Below, piece by piece: positions 1 through 5,342 of a stretch of DNA of 7,618 nt (position 1 is its first letter; each line of letters begins with the position of its first letter). Position numbers and translations under genes: made by a program. The notes beneath the pieces are model-generated. The model was not told where the DNA came from. It did no database searches and worked only from the letters and a program-made list of their open reading frames with translations. The stretch is from an uncultured Peptococcaceae bacterium (GTDB lineage: Bacteria; Bacillota; Peptococcia; Peptococcales; Peptococcaceae), in NCBI GenBank assembly GCA_937976375.1, contig CALJRU010000038.1, forward strand, positions 1 through 7,618, written 5' to 3'.

Positions 1-39
1 CCCCAAAAATTGATCATCCCCCCACCGCGGCGACAGGGG

Positions 40-79
40 AAATAACAAAAGCCCCTGCTGTCGCTGGGACAACAGAGGC
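40..79 (-). terminator. Intrinsic terminator with possible alternative pairing
   Basis: On the minus strand GCCTCTGTTGTC pairs with GACAGCAGGGGC (12 bp, two G-U wobbles) around a CCAGC loop at 51-79, followed by TTTTGTTATTT at 40-50. It can end transcripts from the AlbA_2-family gene, whose stop is about 170 nt upstream, or from the closer promoter at 104-132. Its 3' arm (CGACAG..GGGG, 52-63) could instead pair with CCCCTGTCG at 31-39, which would disrupt the terminator. Confidence 0.7.
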
Positions 80-103
80 TGAATGGATGTCATGTTCTTT
101 CCT

Positions 104-132
104 ATTATAAGGCGCACGCTGCAGCATTGCAA
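104..132 (-). promoter_or_regulatory. Outward-facing promoter towards the left window edge
   Basis: The minus strand has TTGCAA (127-132; 4/6), exactly 17 bp, then a perfect TATAAT (104-109). The predicted start is near 97-98, only about 5 nt before an ATG at 91-93. That ATG opens a 31-codon frame with no stop up to the window edge (start MTSIQPLLSQRQQ), but it reads straight through the terminator hairpin, so I do not call it a gene. The transcript would meet the hairpin at 51-79 within about 20 nt, suggesting an attenuated leader or a very short RNA. Confidence 0.5.
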
Positions 133-146
133 TATTCAATGCTGCA
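120..146. promoter_or_regulatory. 10-bp inverted repeat overlapping the outward promoter's -35
   Basis: TGCAGCATTG (120-129) and CAATGCTGCA (137-146) are exact reverse complements around a 7-nt spacer. The dyad contains the -35 hexamer of the promoter at 104-132, a classical repressor-operator position. As RNA it would also form a stable hairpin at the 3' end of any AlbA_2 gene transcript; no T run follows it on either strand, so it is not an intrinsic terminator itself. Confidence 0.55.
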
Positions 147-250
147 ATGGGGTGTGATGCAGGATCAAGCGTGCTGCATCGGAGCGCCTTGGTCGCTGTT
201 GATGCGCATATGCGTCAGCGAACGCAGCGAAATCTCCCCACTCCCGCGCT
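147..250. other. Gene-free spacer with further dyads
   Basis: I see no credible gene here. It holds GATGCAG (156-162) with CTGCATC (174-180), AGCGTGC (168-174) complementary to GCACGCT (114-120), the perfect palindrome CGCATATGCG (205-214), and CGCTG (194-198) with CAGCG (216-220). Transcripts from the AlbA_2-family gene would be highly structured here. No T run marks a terminator. Confidence 0.5.
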
Positions 251-1942
251 TTAATCGCGCAGACGCCATTTGGCGTAGCGGTTGCTGCCGTCGGCGATGA
301 TGAGGCCATCCTTTTTCATGGCCTGCAGCAAGTTGGACACTTTGCGGGAGCGCTGCTGATCGCTGAGCACTTCCGGCAGGGCATGGGCGAGCACGTCCAT
401 GAGTTCCTGCTTGCCTGCGCTGCCCATGGTTTTCAGTGCTTTCAGAATGAGCTGTTTGCACACTTCATCGTCCAGGCCCTGGTTACGCATGTAGTCGGCA
501 CGCTGGCCCACCATGTCGGCTACTTTGAAGGAAACGTAGATGTTTGGATAGCGTCCCTCAACGAGTCGCTTCTTTTTCAGCTGCTGATAATCGTCCTTGG
601 CGATAGGGGTGTGCTTCTGCACTTTGTCCAGAAGAAAGACGGTGTGCATGTCCAGATCGCTGTTGGCATGGAGCAGCTGGGTGTAGTTCTTATCGAGGAT
701 CTTGCCATAAACGGTGACACTGACGCGATTTGTCACAGTGAGGTCGTAAGTCGGCAGCGGGAAGCACCGCTCACGCTGGATTTGGTACATCATGGGGATG
801 CCCATGGAATTGGTGTCGATCATGTAAAGGTTGGTCATGGCGTTGCAGAGAAAGGTGTTGCGATAGTAGGGCGGTTTGTAGCCCGGCTCCAGGGCGCGCT
901 CGATGTGTTCGGGAATGAAGGCGCCTTCGTTGATAAAGACGAGTTTGTCCTCAAATTCTTCCACGTTGATCTTGCCGCGCAGGCGGTAGTCCTGGTGAGC
1001 GATGCAATTGTTGATGATTTCTTTGACCAGCTCCGGCTCGTATTGGTTCACTTCGTCGGGAAACAGGGTTTCGCTGCCGGAGAAGTAGCGATATTTTTCA
1101 TTGCGGATTTTCGCATAGACGCGGTCCACCGCCAACAGCAGCGGCATGTCGAAGTGTTCGTAGGCTTTGACAAGGCCGTTCGCGCCGTACAGGCTCCAGG
1201 TGATGCGCGGAATGAAACCGTCAAACCAGCTGCTGGCCTCGGGCTTGCCCAGGAGCAGCAGCGCGGTGCGGGTGATTTGGCCGGTGATGGTGAGCCCGGC
1301 TTTGTCGAGAAAGGCAGCCTCGGGCAGGGCGTCGATCATGGCAGCTTTCTTCGGGTCGTTCTGCTTTTGAGCAAAAAGCCGCCGCGCTTCCTGCAGGGCG
1401 TCGGGATCAAGGTCATTCAGCGATGCGCCCGGCACCAGCTCTTTCGACCAGTCCACGCCGCCTTCGCTGCGGATCAGGTCGAGCTTGTTCATTGGCAGCG
1501 GCACAAGGGCCTCGCCTTCGCGCGCATAAGCCGCACCCTGCCAGGTGGTTGGCACACCGCGCAGCGCCGGCGGAATTTGAAAAGCCAGCACACGCGCGCC
1601 ATCCAGCGTCAACTCGTACACTTCGAGAAAGGTGAGACGCTCATTGGTGCCGTTGGCGATCTCGCGTTTGATGGACTGCAGGCTGCCATCGGCCCGGTAC
1701 GCCGACCCCACCGGCTGGCCGTCGTCGCTGATGCCAAAGAACAGCCACGCTTCCTGTGCGCCGCGCAGATTGGCCTCGTTGCTCAGCGCCGAGAAATACT
1801 TGCCCAGATCCTTGAAGCTGAAGTTGCTGCGCGCCTCTTTCAGCTCCACCACTTCGCTTTCCAAGGCGCGCTTTGCGCCTGTGGCCACGCGGGAAAGGAT
1901 CTGCCCAATTTTGTCTCTTACCTGCGTTTCTGTGTAGATCAT
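251..1942 (-). CDS. AlbA_2 (Schlafen-like) / RecG-C-terminal-type GHKL ATPase / winged-helix DNA-binding protein
   Basis: This encodes a 563-residue cytoplasmic protein with no signal peptide or membrane segment. I chose the ATG at 1940-1942 (MIYTETQ) because AAGGAGG lies 8 nt upstream (1951-1957); the longer in-frame start at 1981 would put that site inside the gene. Residues about 28-150 look like an AlbA_2 domain: ELKEA at 33-37, a SALSNE segment at 51-56, then FFGISDDGQPVG at 68-79. Residues about 300-410 match the HATPase_c_4/RecG C-terminal-like family: EIINNCIAHQDY at 308-319 as N-box, FINEGAF at 336-342 in the G1 position, RN at 361-362, GIP at 381-383. The tail (about 495-560) looks like a winged helix, with a final KKDGLI-type wing. 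Such proteins are usually annotated as ATP-binding, putative DNA-binding transcriptional regulators; prokaryotic AlbA_2 proteins also occur near defence loci. Domain calls are firm; target and role are not known. G+C is clearly higher than in the two neighbouring genes. Confidence 0.9.
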   Translation of the reverse strand: MIYTETQVRDKIGQILSRVATGAKRALESEVVELKEARSNFSFKDLGKYFSALSNEANLRGAQEAWLFFGISDDGQPVGSAYRADGSLQSIKREIANGTNERLTFLEVYELTLDGARVLAFQIPPALRGVPTTWQGAAYAREGEALVPLPMNKLDLIRSEGGVDWSKELVPGASLNDLDPDALQEARRLFAQKQNDPKKAAMIDALPEAAFLDKAGLTITGQITRTALLLLGKPEASSWFDGFIPRITWSLYGANGLVKAYEHFDMPLLLAVDRVYAKIRNEKYRYFSGSETLFPDEVNQYEPELVKEIINNCIAHQDYRLRGKINVEEFEDKLVFINEGAFIPEHIERALEPGYKPPYYRNTFLCNAMTNLYMIDTNSMGIPMMYQIQRERCFPLPTYDLTVTNRVSVTVYGKILDKNYTQLLHANSDLDMHTVFLLDKVQKHTPIAKDDYQQLKKKRLVEGRYPNIYVSFKVADMVGQRADYMRNQGLDDEVCKQLILKALKTMGSAGKQELMDVLAHALPEVLSDQQRSRKVSNLLQAMKKDGLIIADGSNRYAKWRLRD

Positions 1943-1950
1943 CGCTCCTG

Positions 1951-1957
1951 CCTCCTT
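1951..1957 (-). promoter_or_regulatory. Shine-Dalgarno site of the AlbA_2-family gene
   Basis: AAGGAGG on the minus strand, 8 nt from the ATG at 1940-1942. It decides the start codon over the in-frame ATG 39 nt upstream, which has no comparable site. Confidence 0.85.
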
Positions 1958-2016
1958 AGATCTTTCTATAGCTAACCGCACACCGATAAAACCCCTGTGT
2001 TAAGCCATGGATCGCC

Positions 2017-2075
2017 GTTCTAGAACTACAGCCGCGCATTCCTAGAACTTAATGCAGCATGTTGTTAGTTCTAGG
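2017..2075 (-). promoter_or_regulatory. Cluster of TAGAAC half-sites: putative operator of the AlbA_2-family gene
   Basis: Two dyads share one half-site. The first is a perfect 9-bp inverted repeat, CCTAGAACT (2041-2049) and AGTTCTAGG (2067-2075), with a 17-nt spacer. The second is the perfect 10-bp palindrome GTTCTAGAAC (2017-2026), so four AGTTCTAG-like half-sites lie within 60 bp. Looser GCCGC/GCGGC matches flank the half-sites. The cluster sits between a candidate promoter (2095-2123) and the Shine-Dalgarno site, within the predicted untranslated leader. A dimeric repressor bound here could block transcription, and autoregulation by the winged-helix product is an obvious candidate. The repeats are seen directly; the regulator is inferred. 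Confidence 0.6.
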
Positions 2076-2094
2076 TGCGGCTAGTGATAAGTCG

Positions 2095-2123
2095 ATTGTA
2101 TCATAACAGGAACGCTTTCTCTA
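2095..2123 (-). promoter_or_regulatory. Candidate promoter of the AlbA_2-family gene
   Basis: The minus strand has TAGAGA (2118-2123; 4/6 match to TTGACA), a 17-bp spacer and TACAAT (2095-2100; 5/6 match to TATAAT). Transcription would begin near 2088, giving a leader of about 145 nt that contains the TAGAAC dyads. It lies just after the terminator of the preceding gene, which fits an independent unit. The -35 is weak. Confidence 0.4.
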
Positions 2124-2125
2124 TA

Positions 2126-2160
2126 TGAAAAACCCTCGCCTCCCGAAGGAGACGAGGGTT
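2126..2160 (-). terminator. Intrinsic terminator of the beta-helix surface-protein gene
   Basis: On the minus strand a 13-bp stem (AACCCTCGTCTCC pairing with GGAGGCGAGGGTT, one G-U wobble) is closed by a UUCG tetraloop. It occupies 2131-2160 and is followed by a T run at about 2128-2132. It begins 29 nt past the stop codon at 2190-2192. On the plus strand the sequence after the hairpin is only moderately T-rich, so bidirectional use is possible but weaker. Confidence 0.9.
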
Positions 2161-2189
2161 CGTTTGCTTTACGAGCAAGTCATCAGCGA

Positions 2190-5165
2190 TTACTTTTCAA
2201 ATACCACACTTGCGGTGGTGCCGTTGTCTGCGTAGAGTGGGGTGACTTTGAAGCCGAGCCCTTCTGCTACGAAGCGTACTGGCACATAGGTGCGGTCGCC
2301 AGTGATTTCTGGTGCTACATCCATGCTCTTTTCTACGCCGTTGATGGTGTAGGTGGTATCGCCGATGGTCATGACGATTTCAGTGTCACCAAGGGTGTAG
2401 GTGACGGTGCGCGCATCGTTGTCCCATACAACTTTAGCGCCAAGAGCTTCGCCCAGTGCACGGAATGGCACATAGGTGCGATCGTTGGCAATGTATGGTG
2501 CAGCATCTGGCACGGTCACGATGTTGTTATTGATGACAAAATCGTTGGAACCAATGGTCATGGAGACGGTGATGCTGTTGTCTGGTTCAACGTAGTCTTC
2601 ATCTTCTACGAAAGAAGCGCTGACTTTCACGTTGCTGCTTGGCATGGTGAAGGTGTAGGTGCCATCGCCGTTATTGGTGAGCTCTACATCCTTGCCATTT
2701 GCAGTAACGGTGAGTTCATCCAGCTTGTAAGCCTTGTCAGGGGTGACGGTGAGGGTCACTTTCTCGCCTTCGGTGGCATACTTGTCAACGGAGACACTGC
2801 CGTTGTCCATATTGGCAACGTTGATGGCATAGCTGTACTTGCCAGTGTATGGAGGAATTTCATACACTTCGCCGGTAGATGGGTTAATGGTCATTCCTGG
2901 TGCAAGATATCCGTTAATATCCACCGCACCAGTATAATCGCCCGTTGCAAAGGTACCGCCATTAACAAGCAAGTTGAGATCTACATCATCACCAGTCGTT
3001 ACATACTGGAAGTTGCCGCCATTGATGGTGCCGCTCACAGTGCCACCAGCAGCGCCAGTAGACTGTTCAAACTTAATGGAATTGTCTTCAGCAATGCTAG
3101 CGTCATTTACAGTCAATGCGGTGTTGCCATATTTACTGTCAGCATTGATACCACCCCAAGCATTGCCAGAGGTTGTAAGACCATTAACCGTTGCGTTCGC
3201 ATTATTCAAGGTGAGGCCATAGGTGGAGCAGTCTTTCACTGTTACGCTGTCAACAGTAACGTTAATTTGTGATGCGGTGTTAGACCATACATTGATGCCA
3301 GAACGAGCACCACTTGTTGTTGCATTGTTTTTGCCGTCAATGGTCAAGTTCTTAATAACCACGTTGGTAGCAGGATTTGTTACATTGATGACATGGTATT
3401 CGCCACGATTGCTACCAGTGTTATAGCTAAATCCAGTACCTGCTGTAATGGTTTTGCCATTACCATCCAAAGTGATGTTTTTATCGATTGTCAATGCGCC
3501 AGCGCCAGAACCCGGATTACCTGTTACATCAACTGTAACATCTTTTACCAAGCGCACGATATCACCGTCGTTTGCCGCTTGAAGTGCAGTTGTCAAGGAA
3601 TCGTATGGTTTAGCATTCACAAATGCGACAACATCGTCGGCGGCAGTATCCTGTGCAGGCTGACCTGCAACAGTGCTGCCAATAACGCTCATATTGCTGC
3701 CGCTTGTTGCGCTAACTGCGCTATTGAACACTGCTGCTTGACCATTACCACTATTGCTGACTTCGCCCTGTACGGTCGTTGTATCAACCAACAGACTACC
3801 CTCAGATGTGTTGGATACGTTACCAGTAATGGTGCTGTTTTCAACGCTCACTGGGGTCTTAGAACTGTTTGTTACATTGCCAGAAACAGTACAGCCATCA
3901 AGGCTCAGTGTGGTATTGCCACCATCTGTAGTTTTGTCGTCAGGAATTAAATTAGATACCTTAACAATATCACCAGTCACTTGACCGCTAACATTAACAT
4001 TGATGGACAAATCATCATAGTCCATGCTTGCCATATTTTTATCTGAAACAACAATAGCAGGGGCTACATCAGTAGCGTTGGACTTCGTTGCAGTGTTGAC
4101 AACCTGCGCCTGACCGGAAATGTTTACATTAAGGTTGCCAACATAACCGCTACTTGCTTTCCCAACAACAATAGCACCATTGGTGCCACCACTGCCGCCA
4201 GCAACCAAGTCGGAGTTGTCACTTAACATAGTACCTTCGATGGTTCCACCAGTAATATTCAAGTCACCAGCACAAATACGGATGCCTTGTGCACCAGTTA
4301 CTGTGCCGCCAGAAATATTATTCACACCAATTGCAGGCAGGTACATACCGGTTCCCTTATCGGTGCCGTCCACAGTACCACCTGTCATAGTCAAGGTATA
4401 ACCAGCGTATTTACCACCGCTGGCATTGGTGCCAATGGCTTGTCCAGCGGTGATCGTTCCACCACTGATATTCAGAGCAACTTTGGAATTATCTACACTA
4501 CCATTTGCTACACCAGGGCCATACATGGCAATACCATATGACCAGTTTTGGTCAGCGCCAATAGCTTGGCCTTCACTGGTTGTTGGGGCTACACCCTGAA
4601 CAGTACCACCAGAAATATTGCACACTGCAGAATTGTCATCCCACGTACCAGGCATTCCCAATGTTGGAGCAAACATGAAAATGCCTGTCGAACCTTTTAC
4701 AGTACCACCTTTAATGGTCACTGTCCCATAGTTAGTAATTGTTTGAGTAGCTTCAAATGCTGTGCAGGTATTTTCTACAGTACCACTTTCAAGAGTAAAA
4801 CCAGCGTTAGCATATACCTGCACACATTTTAATGGCGTAACACCCGTTGTTGTCGTTTGTTCGTTAACATATAACCTGCCATCACCATTAGCGGATGTAT
4901 CGCGAACAGTCAAAGTGCCACTTTTAACATTAACAAATACGCCACCATTACCATTATATGTAAGTTCGTGACCATTCAAATCAATAGTGGTGTCTTTATC
5001 AATTACGATAGAATCTGCTACCGTCACATCCTCGGTCAGCTTAATCACACCATTTGCTTCAGGCAAAGATGTACCATCTTCCGCAAAAGCCGCAAATGGG
5101 AATAGACTGACGAGCATCGTGCATGCCAGCAAAGCGCTAAAAAAACGTTTTTTCGTTTTTCGCAT
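2190..5165 (-). CDS. Secreted right-handed beta-helix surface protein with C-terminal copper-amine-oxidase-N-type stalk domain
   Basis: This encodes 991 residues, ATG at 5163-5165 with AAGGAGG 11 nt upstream. Residues 1-28 form a Sec signal peptide: a basic n-region RKTKKR, a hydrophobic core, and an AFA cleavage site before ED. Residues about 40-400 form a parallel beta-helix-like region with NLNG/SGTL strands and six GGTV/GGTI rungs (about 153-308). Residues 424-496 hold four 19-residue repeats. Residues 511-760 begin with a second beta-helix-like unit (AKPYDSLTTALQAANDGD, then ITLDGNGKTI). Residues about 776-853 resemble the InlB B-repeat/bacterial repeat fold (GSVSVDKYATEGEKVTL...FTMPSSNVKVSASF). 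Residues 864-991 are a PF07833-type stalk domain with RTYVPFRAL at 896-904 and RTYVPVRFVAE at 958-968. There is no LPXTG motif or visible SLH domain. Likely a surface adhesin or structural protein; an enzymatic polysaccharide lyase role cannot be excluded, but I see no catalytic motif. It is separated from both neighbours by terminators. Confidence 0.92.
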   Translation of the reverse strand: MRKTKKRFFSALLACTMLVSLFPFAAFAEDGTSLPEANGVIKLTEDVTVADSIVIDKDTTIDLNGHELTYNGNGGVFVNVKSGTLTVRDTSANGDGRLYVNEQTTTTGVTPLKCVQVYANAGFTLESGTVENTCTAFEATQTITNYGTVTIKGGTVKGSTGIFMFAPTLGMPGTWDDNSAVCNISGGTVQGVAPTTSEGQAIGADQNWSYGIAMYGPGVANGSVDNSKVALNISGGTITAGQAIGTNASGGKYAGYTLTMTGGTVDGTDKGTGMYLPAIGVNNISGGTVTGAQGIRICAGDLNITGGTIEGTMLSDNSDLVAGGSGGTNGAIVVGKASSGYVGNLNVNISGQAQVVNTATKSNATDVAPAIVVSDKNMASMDYDDLSINVNVSGQVTGDIVKVSNLIPDDKTTDGGNTTLSLDGCTVSGNVTNSSKTPVSVENSTITGNVSNTSEGSLLVDTTTVQGEVSNSGNGQAAVFNSAVSATSGSNMSVIGSTVAGQPAQDTAADDVVAFVNAKPYDSLTTALQAANDGDIVRLVKDVTVDVTGNPGSGAGALTIDKNITLDGNGKTITAGTGFSYNTGSNRGEYHVINVTNPATNVVIKNLTIDGKNNATTSGARSGINVWSNTASQINVTVDSVTVKDCSTYGLTLNNANATVNGLTTSGNAWGGINADSKYGNTALTVNDASIAEDNSIKFEQSTGAAGGTVSGTINGGNFQYVTTGDDVDLNLLVNGGTFATGDYTGAVDINGYLAPGMTINPSTGEVYEIPPYTGKYSYAINVANMDNGSVSVDKYATEGEKVTLTVTPDKAYKLDELTVTANGKDVELTNNGDGTYTFTMPSSNVKVSASFVEDEDYVEPDNSITVSMTIGSNDFVINNNIVTVPDAAPYIANDRTYVPFRALGEALGAKVVWDNDARTVTYTLGDTEIVMTIGDTTYTINGVEKSMDVAPEITGDRTYVPVRFVAEGLGFKVTPLYADNGTTASVVFEK
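2193..2576 (-). repeat. Copy 1 of the shared C-terminal stalk module
   Basis: This codes residues 864-991 of the beta-helix protein. It is a diverged direct repeat of 5346-5723, obvious at protein level: both have MTIGS, NNIVT, DAAPY, RALxExxGAKV, TTYT(I/V)NG, MDVAP, DRTYVPVRFVAE, LG(F/Y)KVTPLYA and GTTASVVF. It is recognisable at DNA level too, including matching stretches around the RTYVPVRFVAE codons. Many third positions are G or C here where copy 2 has A or T. Confidence 0.85.
3678..3896 (-). repeat. Tandem 19-residue repeats (57 bp period) in the beta-helix protein
   Basis: Residues 424-442, 443-461 and 462-480 align without gaps around a core TVxGxVSN; a fourth, degenerate unit covers 481-496. 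Their starts read GCTVSGNVTN, NSTITGNVSN, TTTVQGEVSN and NSAVSATSGS. The period matches one short beta-helix coil. The DNA copies have diverged, so this is an old duplication or convergent coil architecture, not a recent expansion. Confidence 0.7.
4230..4796 (-). repeat. Irregular GGTV/GGTI rung repeats in the beta-helix region
   Basis: Residues about 124-312 contain recurring NISGGTVxG-type rungs: IKGGTVKG, NISGGTVQG, NISGGTITAG, TMTGGTVDG, NISGGTVTG and NITGGTIEG. Spacers of about 15-50 residues are rich in G, A, N and T. On the plus strand they show as recurrent variants of CCACCAGAAATATT (for example near 4308-4320 and 4606-4618). This is the usual signature of right-handed beta-helix surface proteins. 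Confidence 0.75.
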
Positions 5166-5176
5166 GATTTCTTTTT

Positions 5177-5183
5177 CCTCCTT
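5177..5183 (-). promoter_or_regulatory. Shine-Dalgarno site of the beta-helix surface-protein gene
   Basis: AAGGAGG on the minus strand, 11 nt from the ATG at 5163-5165. Its first three bases (AAG) are also the end of one arm of the 10-bp inverted repeat at 5181-5241, which could affect accessibility. Confidence 0.8.
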
Positions 5184-5241
5184 AATAGTATCGTTTACGT
5201 GTTCTTTACATTCTGTTTTTTGTCTCTATATTACTATTAAG
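5181..5241. repeat. 10-bp perfect inverted repeat in the leader/promoter region of the beta-helix gene
   Basis: CTTAATAGTA at 5181-5190 and TACTATTAAG at 5232-5241 are exact reverse complements, 41 nt apart. On the coding strand one arm lies just after a TTGACA motif and the other runs into the AAGGAGG ribosome-binding site. It could be a two-site operator or, if transcription starts upstream of both arms, a stem that masks part of the Shine-Dalgarno site. Confidence 0.6.
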
Positions 5242-5256
5242 CATGTCAAATTTTAA
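5219..5256 (-). promoter_or_regulatory. Promoter region of the beta-helix surface-protein gene (elements ambiguous)
   Basis: The A+T-rich minus strand after the upstream terminator holds a consensus TTGACA at 5244-5249, but no good -10 at 16-18 bp; the nearest AT-rich hexamer, TAATAT, is only 10 bp away. An alternative is TTAAAA (5251-5256), a 17-bp spacer and TAATAT (5228-5233), each 4/6 to consensus. A promoter is expected because a terminator precedes the gene; the exact hexamers are uncertain. Confidence 0.35.
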
Positions 5257-5286
5257 AAATGTAGTGCTCCCTTTCGAGAGCACTAC
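5255..5286 (-). terminator. Intrinsic terminator of the Ig-like surface-protein gene
   Basis: On the minus strand GTAGTGCTCTC pairs with GGGAGCACTAC (11 bp, one G-U wobble) around a GAAA (GNRA) tetraloop at 5261-5286. It is followed by ATTTTTAAAATTT. It begins 57 nt past the stop codon at 5343-5345. Just before it, a smaller dyad, ATCACG (5291-5296) with CGTGAT (5312-5317), could add structure to the mRNA 3' end. Confidence 0.9.
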
Positions 5287-5342
5287 GAGTATCACGAACG
5301 TTTTCCAGAAGCGTGATTGAATGATAAGTGGAGATCCCTATC

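Noticed and set aside
1..80. T-box-like riboswitch on the plus strand (ACCGCGG followed by a hairpin)
   Set aside because: The conserved AGGGTGG part of the T-box motif is absent and no T run follows the hairpin on the plus strand. ACCGCGG alone is a chance match.
1..93. Leader peptide or gene start at the ATG 91-93 (MTSIQPLLSQRQQ..., Leu-rich LLLF segment)
   Set aside because: The Leu/Phe codons come from the T tract of the terminator, the frame reads through the hairpin, and the predicted transcript start leaves almost no untranslated leader. It has no stop before the edge, so a leader peptide is possible but not supported.
165..461. 98-codon minus-strand frame overlapping the end of the AlbA_2-family gene
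   Set aside because: It lies mostly in another frame of a well-supported gene, and its translation is low-complexity, rich in Arg, His and Gln, with no recognisable domain.
383..1975. 530-codon open frame on the plus strand opposite the AlbA_2-family gene
   Set aside because: It is the antisense shadow of a G+C-rich gene. The minus-strand protein has recognisable domains and a perfect ribosome-binding site; the plus-strand translation has no recognisable domain.
3678..4796. CRISPR array or DNA satellite suggested by recurrent CCACCAGAAATATT-like words
   Set aside because: Spacing is irregular, the copies are diverged, and all lie in one continuous reading frame coding NISGGTV rungs, so the repetition is at protein level.
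5121..5165. Lipoprotein signal (LLAC at residues 12-15) in the beta-helix protein
   Set aside because: The hydrophobic stretch before the cysteine is only about seven residues, and a full hydrophobic core with a standard AFA cleavage site follows at residues 26-28.
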